This document shows positions 33,001 to 39,746 of a stretch of DNA of 64,000 nucleotides, piece after piece (position 1 is the stretch's first letter; each line of letters starts with the position of its first letter). Source of the DNA: Amyelois transitella (taxonomy: Eukaryota > Arthropoda > Insecta > Lepidoptera > Pyralidae); assembly GCF_032362555.1 (NCBI RefSeq), contig NC_083517.1, positions 1,260,001 to 1,324,000 on the forward strand, read 5' to 3'. Made by a program: the position numbers and the translations under genes. The notes beneath the pieces are model-generated. The model was not told where the DNA came from and did no database searches. It saw only the letters and a program-made list of their open reading frames with translations.

Positions 33001-33478
33001 TACTCTAGGAGCTCTGTTTGACCACCGAGGACGGGCACTAGATCCGGAGTTGGAAGAGGCGGCGACCGCGCTTCTAGATCGATGTGCTGATGTGAACAGG
33101 TTTCTCAGAGCAGACGCTGCAGCTGCGTTAGTTCGTTTGGCGTGCGGGAGTAACAGCGCGAGAGCTGCAGTCGCGTTGGCGAGGAGAGGGGCTTCACATC
33201 GAGCTGGGCCAGTCAGGGCGGCGGCTGCGCAGGCATTGGCGAGGCTGGTGCAGCACAATGGCGCTGGAAGAGTCCTGGACATGTCTGGAGAGCCTCGCAC
33301 GGTGCTGCTGCGGGCAGCTGGGGAACTCCTGGCCGACGCCCACGCGGAAGCACGGGTGCACGCGCGTCACCTCTGCCTGTCCCTAGCCACTGACTCCAGG
33401 TTCAGGCAGATGCTAAAAGACGCCATGTTGCCGTCCCGATATCGAGCCATAGAAAAATTTGTGGACAAGTTGCGATGA
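13502..33478 (+). CDS. TOG-array protein, TOGARAM/crescerin-like (ten exons, ~1206 aa)
   Basis: Exons by GT/AG and phase: 13502-15042, 16044-16152, 17941-18069, 18941-19144, 20747-20887, 21608-21663, 25095-25207, 25382-25445, 32136-32273 and 32353-33478. The lengths sum to 3621 nt, a multiple of three, and every junction keeps frame. The start at 13502 (MQLPEQPPPP) is the first ATG of the exon 1 frame. Exon 1 holds an N-terminal HEAT/TOG domain (DRLTHPEWEVRLHALRVLAD) followed by a long acidic, serine-rich linker. The middle exons encode further helical HEAT-like sequence (ENWIAVVKAADQLHGALLD). The last exon has a serine-rich stretch, then a C-terminal TOG domain ending AIEKFVDKL before the stop. 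N- and C-terminal TOG domains separated by a low-complexity linker are the TOGARAM layout; these proteins bind tubulin and shape axonemal microtubules in cilia. Exon 2 is the first of three tandem copies. The weakest junctions are exon 2's acceptor, where the first AG upstream breaks the frame, and exon 9's acceptor, which has a poor pyrimidine tract. Confidence 0.82.
15043..16039 (+). other. TOG-array intron 1 content
   Basis: Contains the minus SINE at 15111-15374 and a diverged Helitron-like fragment near 15795-15960 (ACTATTCGACTGATTTTCAC). No other coding signal seen. Confidence 0.5.
15111..15374 (-). mobile_element. SINE, near full length
   Basis: Dominant SINE family in reverse, from the (ATAC)n-side GGTCATGTCTATATCCCTTG to GTGCCGGGAACCACAC. 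Confidence 0.85.
16040..16152 (+). CDS. TOG-array gene exon 2, tandem copy 1 (open)
   Basis: Encodes SDELVLRREPSPLRTRYDWE and then ELSVVSPHVAEQLHNT, ending at the donor ACT|GTAAGT. Using the acceptor at CGAG|GTCTGAT (exon from 16044) joins in frame to exon 1 and, at phase 0, to exon 3 (ENWIAVV). The earlier AG at CCAG|CGAGG would need a preceding exon ending in phase 1. Confidence 0.75.
16224..16330 (+). pseudogene. Tandem copy 2 of TOG-array exon 2 (open, use uncertain)
   Basis: A near-identical copy with its own CTAG|CGAAGTCT acceptor and ACT|GTAAGT donor. The frame is open: SDELVPRREPLRTRYHWEEL, with a 6-nt deletion removing two codons. With the exon 1 donor as called, neither nearby AG keeps it in frame, so it may be silent or used with another upstream exon. 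Confidence 0.65.
16400..16511 (+). pseudogene. Tandem copy 3 of TOG-array exon 2 (frameshifted)
   Basis: Same acceptor and donor context. ACCCGCTATGAC of copy 1 has become ACCGTTATGAC, a 1-nt loss that shifts the frame and brings in a stop at the donor (CTG TAA). Probably a dead exon copy. Confidence 0.7.
16648..16815 (+). mobile_element. SINE, 5'-truncated
   Basis: Begins at GGCTTATAAACTTAGG and ends CGTGATTATATGAATGAAT. Confidence 0.75.
17265..17515 (-). mobile_element. RTE LINE 3' fragment
   Basis: (ATAC)n tail, then AAATCACGCCTCTTTCCCG, running through CACTTGCCACGATCTCTGCA to CTCTCCACATGACCGAAC. Same 3' region as the element at 48605. Confidence 0.8.
17546..17801 (+). mobile_element. 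SINE, near full length
   Basis: CCGTGTGTTTCCCGGCACCA through CGTGACCATTTATATGTATG. Confidence 0.85.
18105..18309 (+). mobile_element. Helitron-like non-autonomous element, family A
   Basis: Starts TCCTACTACTATTATAAAGG and ends GCGGGCGGCCTCTAG, between a 5' A and a 3' T, as Helitrons insert. No transposase. Other copies lie at 43859, 53026 and 55082. Confidence 0.7.
18446..18669 (+). mobile_element. SINE, internally shortened, in tandem with the next copy
   Basis: GCCGTGTGGTTCCCTATAAT to CGTGATTATATGT, then directly abuts a second copy. Confidence 0.8.
18671..18934 (+). mobile_element. SINE reference copy, ending at a host splice acceptor
   Basis: A good example of the family. The 5' end is GCCGTGTGGTTCCCGGCACC. 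The middle reads AGGCGACTAAGGGATAGGCT and CAACCTGTCTCTATTTGAAT. The 3' end is GGCTCTGTCTACCCCGCAAG, then a TATGTATGTATG tail. The element stops a few bases before the acceptor AG of TOG-array exon 4 at 18940. Confidence 0.88.
19253..19472 (+). mobile_element. SINE, 3'-deleted
   Basis: GTGCCGTGTGGTTCCCGGCA to ACTTATAGACGTGACCATTT; lacks the CTCTGTCTACCCC segment. Confidence 0.8.
19473..20396. other. TOG-array intron 4 content
   Basis: No coding signal seen. A short Helitron-like end (ATTGCGGGCACAGCTAGT, near 19933-19950) is the only repeat I recognise. Confidence 0.4.
20397..20640 (-). mobile_element. SINE, near full length
   Basis: ACACATACACATAATCCCTT through TCCATGGGAAAGAGATGGAG, then a diverged 5' end. 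Confidence 0.8.
21003..21178 (+). mobile_element. Retroposon-like repeat with (TATTC)n tail
   Basis: AATTGACGTCCGATGAAAAT, then CTGCAGTGTAGTTTGTTCCG, ending AAATAAATCTATTCTATTCT. The same family is at 36098-36305 (+), 35143-35318 (-) and 41606-41745 (-). The simple-repeat 3' tail suggests LINE-mediated copying; class unknown. Confidence 0.65.
21340..21475. repeat. CTACG-rich cluster
   Basis: Five or more GCTACGA/GCTACAG/GCTACGG words in about 90 bp. A similar CGTAG/CTACG cluster lies at 34137-34280. Confidence 0.5.
21675..21803 (-). mobile_element. RTE LINE 3' fragment
   Basis: Tail ACATACATATATATAAATCA, then CGCCTCTTTCCCGGAGGGGT, CCACTTGCCACGATC and CGGTTTCGGGTACTCTTGAC. Confidence 0.75.
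21985..24785 (+). mobile_element. 5'-truncated Jockey-superfamily LINE
   Basis: Lies in a TOG-array intron in the sense orientation. It contains the end of an endonuclease domain, a complete reverse transcriptase, and a long 3' UTR finishing in an AATAAACGTATTTTATTATA-type AT tail. ORF1 and most of the endonuclease are missing, as in typical LINE 5' truncation. A tandemly repeated ~55-60 bp AT-rich stretch (about 21838-21945) sits just upstream. Confidence 0.8.
22007..24361 (+). CDS. LINE ORF2 remnant: endonuclease end and reverse transcriptase (784 aa)
   Basis: The N-terminus carries the last endonuclease motif (TDHYTVALSLN, the S/T-D-H box). The reverse transcriptase follows with NYRPISILPALSKILERIMN, then QFGFRIGKSTNDAV, FLDLTKAFDTV, GVPQGSIISPTLFLIYI and the catalytic FADDT box near residue 498. 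The C-terminal region has the cysteine-poor tail common in Jockey/CR1-type elements. The frame has no internal stop over 784 codons, so this copy is young even though truncated. The ATG used is internal to the original ORF2, so this product would not be functional alone. Assignment between the Jockey, Daphne and CR1 clades is uncertain by eye. Confidence 0.85.
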   Translation: MLASHGMLSGHSLPTHGFTCYDHMIIKTKLDATCLVMDTTLTDHYTVALSLNLQTNLPIRNVNNHHLDLKELDQMMNETDFSPITTSTDTNTSTNLLIYIISLAINKCTKRISAPRRQLIKQPWITKGLLRCIKNRDKLHKKHKKDPGNTIITTTHKRYRNFCSKLLKKVKIAYERQQLLNARNNQKRLWDAIKTINGSKKNPDHSLSLIQNDHPRESTNSVNRYFADVGRNLASLIEPHKKPQKNHAQSNGSPLRSFQIAPVLEEEVACIITGLKERCAVGLDNISTKIIKRYVQVLINPITHICNLAISQGVFPEAFKTALIKPIHKNGDKDRVENYRPISILPALSKILERIMNNRLTQYLEKNSLLSTSQFGFRIGKSTNDAVHELVDSIITTLDKKRKCLTLFLDLTKAFDTVSIPHLLTKLKNIGVRGVPFQLFADFLRNRSQRTKIGEWISDETPLTYGVPQGSIISPTLFLIYIDSLCCLQLEGGKILTFADDTALFFSGDSWEDVFKNAQVGFNKVKEWLTNNLLTLNVVKTKYIPFALKANLLPPLGLNIVAHNCPQILPDCSCPPLQRTESLKYLGITIDQTLTFSPHVESLASRLRKLIYVFKTLKHSANREVTKMVYNALCQSLVNYCITSWGGIAKTNLIELERAQRTILKVAAGLPFRYPTEKLYEIWDVPTVRQSFIIHTILLQHSQLIFNPNLVTHGRRRKPICPQRSLNTATARHFFCFLGPYLYNKFNIILNIYPLLKYSCKKIVTEYLKPLDYTSIEDLLCPNI
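25446..26300. other. TOG-array intron 8, left part
   Basis: Contains the RTE fragment at 25730-25845. Near 26045-26215 there are two similar segments ~130 bp apart (ACCACACGGCACTG...TTTGAGTTAGT and ACCACACTGCATTG...TCTGAGTTAGT). No coding signal. Confidence 0.45.
25730..25845 (-). mobile_element. RTE LINE 3' fragment
   Basis: (ATAC)n, then AAAATCACGCCTCTTTCCCG and on to CTTCCTTCGCTTCATCCAC-like sequence. Confidence 0.8.
26301..26420 (-). mobile_element. SINE 3' fragment
   Basis: CATACATACATCACGTCTAT to GATAGAATTGAGATTCAAAT. Confidence 0.75.
26421..27217. other. TOG-array intron 8, gene-free stretch
   Basis: AT-rich. A TTTTTAGGGTTCCGTTCTAC segment near 26800-26835 resembles the hairpin repeat at 59554-59581. 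Nothing else recognised. Confidence 0.35.
27218..27425 (-). mobile_element. SINE, first of an inverted pair
   Basis: ACATACATACATAATTATAG through GATAGAATTGAGATTAAAAT; 5' end lost. Confidence 0.75.
27428..27572 (+). mobile_element. SINE, second of an inverted pair, 5'-truncated
   Basis: CTAGCAACCTGTCACTATTT through ATATAGACGTGATGTATGTG. Confidence 0.75.
27769..27993 (+). mobile_element. SINE
   Basis: ACCGTGTGGTTTCCGGCAAG to CGTGATTATATGTATGTATG, with a small internal deletion. Confidence 0.8.
28130..28265 (-). mobile_element. LINE 3' UTR fragment
   Basis: AAAACTTTATTGCACAAAAC, then GGCGGACTTAATGCCGTTTG and AAGTTGGTGGTGCGATG. A related copy is at 41187-41290. The reverse strand ends with an AATAAAGTTTTAAATAAATA tail typical of LINE 3' ends. 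Confidence 0.6.
28303..29451. mobile_element. TA-flanked DNA transposon relic with arrayed GTCGTACC words and a PHD-finger remnant
   Basis: 1149 bp. The ends are inverted repeats of ~25 bp (GGGTAAGGTTGCTTAAATCG left; GGGTAAGGTTGCTTAAGTCG right, reverse-complemented), and each end abuts a TA (28301-28302 and 29452-29453), as in Tc1/mariner/pogo elements. The word AAGTCGTACC, found in both ends, recurs about nine times through the element. One site, at 28690-28707, is a perfect head-to-head palindrome. The interior holds a broken transposase C-terminus with a PHD-type zinc finger. Confidence 0.72.
28757..29099 (+). pseudogene. Transposase C-terminal remnant with PHD finger
   Basis: Two frames: the first ends EEEEACTRYEKNQN and stops at about 28885. 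The second carries SWLCQLCKEDREENMIQCIK, then CKVWIHDLCAGV, a C-x2-C...C-x2-C...H-x2-C PHD-like pattern. The last zinc pair (KYICDICV) lies in the next frame after a 1-nt shift near 29055. PHD fingers at the C-terminus of pogo-type transposases occur in arthropods. No DDE domain remains, so the protein is inactive. Confidence 0.6.
29615..29836. repeat. Tandem repeat, about 66-70 bp unit, four copies
   Basis: Each copy reads TTTTCGTTTCACGCGGCAAT, then CTAGTTGAAAAAAAAGGTGA and TCACTAAATCAGCGAGGA. The third copy has a small GATC-containing insertion. The array lies between short inverted GGCACGGG/CCCGTGCC segments (29575 and 29912), so it may sit inside a MITE. Confidence 0.7.
30229..30497 (-). 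mobile_element. Helitron-like element, family B
   Basis: Reverse of TCTATACCAATATTATAAAG ... GAAGTCGCGGGCACAGCTAG. Copies also at 36932 and 57012. Confidence 0.65.
30700..30972 (-). mobile_element. SINE, near full length
   Basis: Full 5' end (GTGCCGGGAACCACACGGCA in reverse). Near the 3' end there is a small internal inverted copy (GGCTCTGTCTACCCTGACAG). Confidence 0.82.
31022..31120 (-). mobile_element. SINE 3' fragment
   Basis: CGTCTATATCCCTTGCGGGG to CTACGTTCAGCTGTATGGCT. Confidence 0.7.
31327..31577 (+). mobile_element. SINE, near full length
   Basis: GTGCCGTGTGGTTCCCGGCA to CGTGACCATATGTATGTATG. Confidence 0.82.
32353..33478 (+). CDS. TOG-array gene terminal exon (C-terminal TOG domain)
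   Basis: Acceptor TTTCCAG|GGACTCC. Encodes DSSAFTSYDENDKKQPSADG, a serine/lysine-rich linker, then a HEAT-type domain (LRSRVARTACCTLGALFDHR ... AGPVRAAAAQALARLVQ) ending EKFVDKLR and TGA at 33476-33478. The TOG part is markedly GC-rich relative to the flanking DNA. Confidence 0.88.
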
Positions 33479-33926
33479 CGTTAATTTACGATTGTGAAAA
33501 TAATTATACTTGTATATCATTAAGGCGAAAATGGCATGGTGTAAGACATCAGATTATTGATCTTCTTAGTGTGAAACAACGACCCGTCCAATAGGTGTAT
33601 TCTAAAATTATTCATTATTCCAAGATTCTTAAAAAATATATAACAATTAGGTATAATGATGGTTAATGTCAACGAAATTTGATTGTGGGAGAGGTATTTT
33701 TTTAATAAAATAATATTGAAAGAATATATTTAAATTGTAATTAAATCTTACAGGTATATCACACAAGTGTCTAAACGCGAAATTAAACTTGTTATCCTCC
33801 GATGGAGTGAAATTCATTACTTAAGTAACATAGTTATTTGTCCAATCAATAATATACATAGGATTTGTAAAATTTTAATAATAAATAATATACTTAGACC
33901 TTGGCATGGTAGTTTTCTTTTGGTAC

Positions 33927-34135
33927 ATGCATACATATAATAACGCTAAATTTATCCCTTACGGCGTAGACAGAGTCAACAGTCTCACAAATGAAAGGCC
34001 ACGTTCAGTTGTATGGTTTAAAGATGGAATTGAAATTCAAATAGTGACAGGTTAGCTTATGGATTATAAAGAGAACGCCATGTTTATTAGCCGTTCCCTT
34101 ACTCGTCTTTTACGACATCCATGGGAAAGAGAGAA
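33927..34135 (-). mobile_element. SINE, diverged
   Basis: ATCCCTTACGGCGTAGACAG ... ACGACATCCATGGGAAAGAG, with internal losses. Confidence 0.65.
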
Positions 34136-34136
34136 G

Positions 34137-34280
34137 TCCGTAGGTAACGTAGCGGTTACGAAGTCCGTAGAGTCTACGACTTTGATAGCGTTAAAGCGTA
34201 GAGATCTACGATTACTGACCGAGCTACGACTGAAAAGACCTACATTTCGTAGCATCTCGAGTAGAGTAGGGAAACGTGTT
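34137..34280. repeat. CGTAG/CTACG-rich cluster
   Basis: About eight CGTAG or CTACG words in 130 bp, on both strands, comparable with 21340-21475. Confidence 0.5.
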
Positions 34281-34299
34281 GGTGAAAAATCGTGTTAAG

Positions 34300-34525
34300 A
34301 GTTTTATACATACATACATACATAAAATCACGCCTCTTTCCCGGTGGGGTAGGCAGAGACTGCCACTTTCCACTTGCCACGATCTCTGCATACTTCCTTC
34401 GCTTCATCCACATTCATAACTCTCTTCATGCACGCTCGGCGGTTTCGGGTACTCTTGACCTGACCCTTTACCAGGACGTCCTAATTTGATCAAGATACGT
34501 TCGTCTAGGTCTTCCCACTCCTATA
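34300..34525 (-). mobile_element. RTE LINE 3' fragment
   Basis: (ATAC)n tail, then AAAATCACGCCTCTTTCCCG to GTTCGTCTAGGTCTTCCCAC. Confidence 0.8.
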
Positions 34526-34892
34526 AGTTTATTAGAGTTTTATAGCCACCAATAAAGGTACATTATGAATGACACACAGAATCTGGTAGGTATTAGTTTA
34601 AATAATAAATATATTTTTCTCACTACCTGGCACTATGTGGCACTATCATGGTCACTTTTTTTTTCTTTTTAGATTTCTGTGGAATATCATGACACATAAG
34701 CGGAACAGAGAATAACCTTCCCTAAGTGCGTCAAAGTTTTAAAAACAAACCAACATACCCAACTGACATTATTTTTGACATTTTGACACAAATCCATCCC
34801 ATGAACATCAAAAACATAAACACAATGACTGACTTGAACGTATAATTTACACGCAAAACCTAAAACCAAATAAACTCACAAACATGTCCTGA

Positions 34893-37800
34893 ATGGATGC
34901 ACGGAAGCGTCTAGAACTTTCTGGAGCTTCTCTTCTGAAGATCTCCTCATTCATGTTCTGGAGCTGGCTGTACCTGTGGCTGGCGGCCGTGTTGCCTGGG
35001 AAGACCCCGGAATGGTACTCCAGAGTGGTGACGCTGTTGCATGGAAGCATAGCGGCTACGATAGGAATCATTCAGTGCAACTTCATGAACATAACGCCGG
35101 TGCGACTCAAATGTTAGTTAATTTTATCACGTTTTTTTAAAGAATAGAATAGAATAGATTTATTTTCAAAATTGGATACAAGGTATCACTCATTGACGTC
35201 ACATAACTTAAATCTAATTATAACTACTACCGCTTCCAAAGCGCATGTGTATAATAAGCGGCGGAACAAACTACACTGCAGCATTTTCATCGGACGTCAA
35301 TTTACAAATATAGATCTCTTAAATCTAAATCGTGGACGAATGCATATTGTATAAATAAACTTACATACATATGGTCACATCTATTTCCCTTGCGGGGTAG
35401 ACAGAGCAAACAGTCTTGAAAAGACTGAATGGCCACGTTTAGCTGTTTGGTTTTTTGAAAGAATTTGAAATTCAAATAAATAGTAACAGGTTGTTAGCTC
35501 ATCGCCTAAAAGAATCCCAAATTTATAAACCAATCTTTAAGTCGCCTCACGATATCCGTGGGGAAGAGATAGAGGAGTGCTATTCTCTTTTCTATTGGTG
35601 CCCGGAACCACACGTCATAAAACAGATCATGCACATATAGATGACGGGAGAGACATAAGAAAGCAAAGCTGATCATTTAGTGAACGATGAAAGAAAAAAA
35701 AAATGTTTTTTTTTTTTGGCAGCACCCTTAACCACTGCCCAGTACAGTCTCATGGTGTGGTCGTGGGGCTACTTCGCAATGGATTTCGTGTGGTGCCTCG
35801 TCTACTGGTCGGAGAACCTGGTGATGCTATGCCACCACGTCGGCGCTATATATGGTGTAAACTTGTACATGCGAAAAGAAACATCGGGATGCACTTTCGC
35901 GTGTTCAATAGCTCTGATGGAGGTCACAAACCCTATGCTGCAGACGAGATGGTGAGCGTTTTTTTAAAATCAAACTTAATATATGTATGTAGGTAATAAA
36001 ACATAACGTAACGTATAATCATGTCTATGTGGGAATATACCTTTGCGTGGTAGACAGAGCCAACAGTCATCAAAAGACTGAATAGTATACTATACCGTCA
36101 ATTTACGGACGTCAATTTATAAATATATATATATATATTTGTAAATTGACGTCCTATGAAAATGCTGCAGTGTAGTTTGTTCCGCCGCTTCTTCTACACA
36201 TGCGCTTTGGAAGCGGTAGTAGTTATAATTAGATTTAAGTTATGTGACGTCAATAAGTGATACCTTGTATTCAATTTTGAAAATAAATCTATTCTATTCT
36301 ATTTTATTCTATACCCTTAAGCCTTCCTCGATAATTGGTCTATACAACGCAAAAAGAATTTTTCAATTCGAAATTAGCGCGTTCAAGCAAACAGACAAAC
36401 TCTTCAGTTTTATAATATTAGTATAGATAAATGTTAAATACAAATATTTAACTCGCGCATTAATACCTTCTTCATCTTTAAATATTGAAAATGTAGTTCT
36501 TACTTTCTATCATAAAAGCGGTTATTAGTTTGAATAATTAATAAGATGACGTCAATAAGTGTTGTTGATCCATACTTCTATAAGTAACTGCATGAAATAA
36601 AGTCAATAAAGACATTGAACTTAGAAAATTGTCTGTTTTGTCATTTTAAAATAAGTTTTTTTTTGTTCCAAATACCACACAGTATAAAGCAAGGTCTGTT
36701 CCCGCGTCTGTCTGTATGTACATAGGTATGTATGCTTACGATCTTTAAAACAATACAAAGGATTTGATGCAGGTTTCTCAATAGATTGAGTGATTCAGCT
36801 TAAAGTGGTAAATACCAGCTAGTAGACCATTGTAGTACCAACTACGAAAGTTAACGGCTACAGAGAGTGCAGCCTAAGATAACTCTATATTCCTTGCGGG
36901 GTAGACACATGTCGATGCTTTTATCGTCCTATCTATATAATAAAGCTGAAGAGTTTGTTTGTTTGCTTGTTAGTTTGTATGTTTGAACGCGCTAATCTCA
37001 GGAACTACTGGTTCGAATTGAAAAATTCTATAAAACATCACGCTGCAACTACTTATTAGGAGCGAAGAAATAATGGAAAATGTGAAAAAAGCGGGGGAAA
37101 TTATTCAATGATGTCCGAAATTTCTATTCCACGCGGACGAAGATGCGGGCACAGGTAGTCTAGAAATAAAAATATAATTTATTAAGTATTCCCTTTGTCC
37201 ACAGGCTTATAAAAAACGAAGGTTTAGATAACACCGTGTTATTCTTAGTTGCTGAAGTGGCATACTTGGTGTGTTTCTTCGTGGTGCGTGGCATAATAGG
37301 CAGTTACGTAGCGTACAGAATACTTGGCTCAGACATATTCGATATGGACGAGAAAATTATAACCGTTGTCTTCTTCATTGTGTCGTGGGCCTTCTTGTAT
37401 GAAATATTTGGCTACGTCAGATACAAATACACCAATCGGAATGTAAGTATATTTAAAATAATTGAAATTTTGCAATATATAGCCGTGTGGTTCCCGGCAT
37501 CATTAAAAAAAAATAGGAGCACTTCATCTCGTTCCCATGGATGTCGTAAAAGGTGACTAAGGGTAAGGCTTATAAACTTAGGATTCTTCTTTTAGCCGAT
37601 GGGCTTGCAACCTGTCACTATTTGAATCTCAATTCTATCATTTTGCCAAACAAGCAGCTGAACGTGGCGTATCAGTCTTTTCAAGACTGTTGGCTCTGTC
37701 TAACCCGCAAGAGATACAGACGTGATGTTTATAAAAATCATAAGGAAGATCTTAATGAACGCACTTATCTATTTTCCTTGAGCTACTGCTCAAAGATGTA

Positions 37801-38090
37801 GTCTCTGCCTACCACTCCGGGAAGAGACTTGATTTTATGTATGTGAATTGAGAAATAAACGTGTTTTGTTTTTACTATCTAATTATCTCGCATTGCTGAG
37901 CAAAATCCTCCCGCCTCCCAGACATTCGTACATATTAATACTATTTGACGTTTATTTTTCTTTACATGATCATCAGAAGCAAAGACCAGCTCCACAAGTG
38001 ACATCCACTGCCAGTCATGTCCTGAAAATGCCCATCGGAGAAGCCATACAAGGACTTCAAAGGAATAAACCGCCGGATTCCAATGTATAG
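34893..38090 (+). CDS. TLC-domain membrane protein, TLCD5-like (four exons, 266 aa)
   Basis: Exons 34893-35112, 35723-35951, 37205-37442 and 37977-38090; the coding sum is 801 nt and all junction phases agree. The N-terminus has a hydrophobic helix (FMFWSWLYLWLAAVL), then EWYSRVVTLLHGSIAATIGI, the Trp-Asn/Ser-Arg and LLHG region that opens a TLC (TRAM-LAG1-CLN8) domain. Exon 2 gives MVWSWGYFAMDFVWCLVYW and MLCHHVGAIYG, with the paired histidines typical of TLC proteins. Exon 3 adds two further membrane helices (LVAEVAYLVCFFVVRGIIGS, KIITVVFFIVSWAFLYEIFG). The C-tail is short and polar. TLCD5 (TMEM136) proteins are multi-pass membrane proteins with poorly known lipid-related roles. Exon 2's acceptor follows a T-tract of about 13. 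Confidence 0.8.
35143..35318 (-). mobile_element. Retroposon-like repeat with (TATTC)n tail
   Basis: AATAGAATAGAATAGATTTA tail, body ACCGCTTCCAAAGCGCATGT and CGGAACAAACTACACTGCAG. Lies in TLCD5-like intron 1. Confidence 0.7.
35364..35617 (-). mobile_element. SINE, near full length
   Basis: ACATACATATGGTCACATCT through GTGCCCGGAACCACACG, in TLCD5-like intron 1. Confidence 0.8.
36017..36090 (-). mobile_element. SINE 3' fragment
   Basis: CATGTCTATGTGGGAATATA, then GGTAGACAGAGCCAACAGTC. Confidence 0.6.
36098..36305 (+). mobile_element. Retroposon-like repeat with (TATTC)n tail
   Basis: GACGTCCTATGAAAATGCTG to AAATAAATCTATTCTATTCT. The 5' end forms a small inverted repeat (CGTCAATTTA...TAAATTGACG) around a TATATA core. 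Confidence 0.7.
36308..36429 (-). mobile_element. Helitron-like fragment, family B
   Basis: Shares AAGCCTTCCTCGATAA and CAGACAAACTCTTCAG with the copy at 30229; lacks the CTAG end. Confidence 0.55.
36932..37158 (+). mobile_element. Helitron-like element, family B
   Basis: TCTATATAATAAAGCTGAAG to GCGGACGAAGATGCGGGCAC, with a variant GTAG end. In TLCD5-like intron 2. Confidence 0.55.
37481..37732 (+). mobile_element. SINE, near full length
   Basis: GCCGTGTGGTTCCCGGCATC to GAGATACAGACGTGATG; in TLCD5-like intron 3. An RTE tail piece follows at 37790-37845. Confidence 0.78.
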
Positions 38091-38969
38091 AGCAAGTGCA
38101 AAATCTTTTAATAACACATAAGACTTCTTACTTTGATATATTGTATATTCAAGCCACGGCGTCGTTCAGCTGAAACCAAAAATTCCGCAATTTCTGTTCC
38201 AGTGGGAATTTCTGGAAATATTCTCTTAGTACAGACGATGTAAGAAACCTACATGACATGCCAAATTTAAAATCTCTAGCCACTATCCACAGCGGTTTGG
38301 GTTGCATCAGTGTCCTTATCTTCTATATGTTTAAGATTTCATCTGCAGTTACCATAGTTCCATTTTGGTCTTTTCTTCTAGGTCATAGGCATAAACGCTA
38401 AGAAAGTAATAGCTACTGCCTCACTTTAAAATACCTTATTGGTTAGATATTGGTTAGTCCAGTACTACCGGAAAACAAATTCTTAATTTTCCTATGAACA
38501 TAAAAATCGTTATTCGTAAAATCGTCAATAGGTAAAAACTAACAAAGATTTTTTCATTAACAGGTGCTGTTTCATGATGCATTGAAGAAACAAAGTGGCA
38601 GCTTAGTGAATTAAAGTTATACACCAATTTTTAAAATATCGCATTTATTTAAAACACAATGTTTTCAAAACATTGCACTCTTAACTATACTAATAAATCC
38701 TTAAAAATGCTATGCAAACAGTGAAAGTTTAAATTTGCAAAAGTGAAAACACATCCTTGTGTTATAGACATAACTATTGTAAATGTTACAATTAAACAAA
38801 AATCTTAAAATACTCTTTCAATGTATTTGTTTTAGTAAACTTCTTTTTTGTTTCCATTTCAGTTATTTTTCTTGATTTTAGTAGTTAGATATTATTTACT
38901 CTGTGTCGTAGATTGAAAAGGCTGGGTAAACCCGCACATTTGTCAATTTTCATTATCAATTACAGTAAA
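38091..38969. other. Convergent 3' spacer between TLCD5-like (+) and RBM7-like (-)
   Basis: AT-rich with no recognisable coding frame or repeat; presumably the two 3' UTRs. The two genes are transcribed towards each other here. Confidence 0.5.
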
Positions 38970-39746
38970 TCATTCTCTCCTTTGATAATTGCCCTTTCTA
39001 TGACTTCTCCTGTCTCTCCAATTACTCGAATGCTTATTGCGCTGGTTAAAATCAGAATTATCCCGTTGCCGGTAATCGTCTCTATTGTGCAGATTCTTGT
39101 TTCCTTTGTCCTGACTAGGCATATATGGATGGTGCCTATGACTCCAGTTTCCTTGTAAACTCGCCACAACCAACTTATCATTGTAATCGTGAGGTTGTCG
39201 GACACCATATGCAGATATGTACTCTTCCTCGTGCAACCTCTCCGTCATTTCAGAAAACTGCTGAGCAACATTACTCTGACCAAACTCCAGACTTGGCTCC
39301 GGTCCAGTACATCTTATAGGAGGAGGCAACCAAGCCACTCGACCGCGACTTTGTAGAGACAGTTTCCTGTGAAACAGGGATGTCCCGCGGAACAAATTTA
39401 GCGCGTAAGGCACCGAAACTTCATGGCAGTATGTAATAAATGCGAAATTCTTTTGCCTCCCATCTCTGTCTTTTGCAATTCTCACCTTCTCCAAGGGCCC
39501 GGCCTGGAAATGACGGTAGAAATAAGTAGCTTTTATGAACATGATTTAGTAAGCATGAATTGGCTCTCAGCATTTTTAGTTTAAATTCGCAGGAAGCAAA
39601 TGAATAGGTAAGTTTGAACTAGATAGGTATTGGTAGTAAGTTAGTTGATCACGACTTACTTGTAAAAATAATTCGTACAACAAATCTTCCGTGGCTTGTT
39701 CAGGTAAATTTCCACACCATAACGTTTTATTATCATCTTCTATCAT
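38970..39746 (-). CDS. RBM7-like RNA-binding protein (two exons, 206 aa)
   Basis: Exon 1 is 39660-39746 (MIEDDNKTLWCGNLPEQATE...) with donor CAA|GTAAGT. Exon 2 is 38970-39503 with acceptor TTTCCAG|GCCGGG. Phase is 0 at the junction. One RRM covers residues ~6-85, with RNP2 LWCGNL and RNP1 KNFAFITY; the joining segment AGPLEKVRIAKDRDGRQKNF and the HEVSVPYALNLFRG part are characteristic of RBM7/RBM11. The C-terminal half is arginine- and asparagine-rich (DRRSHRKGNYQRRE). In animals RBM7 recruits the NEXT complex (MTR4, ZCCHC8) to promoter-upstream and snRNA-extended transcripts for exosome decay in the nucleus. That role is family knowledge, not shown here. Confidence 0.85.

Larger units (their letters stand above)
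33479..34892. other. Intergenic region between the TOG-array and TLC-domain genes
   Basis: An AATAAA at 33704-33709, 226 bp after the stop, is a candidate polyadenylation signal for the TOG-array gene. A decayed minus SINE (33927-34135), a CGTAG-rich cluster (34137-34280) and an RTE fragment (34300-34525) follow. The last ~350 bp before the ATG at 34893 are AT-rich and presumably promoter. Confidence 0.5.
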
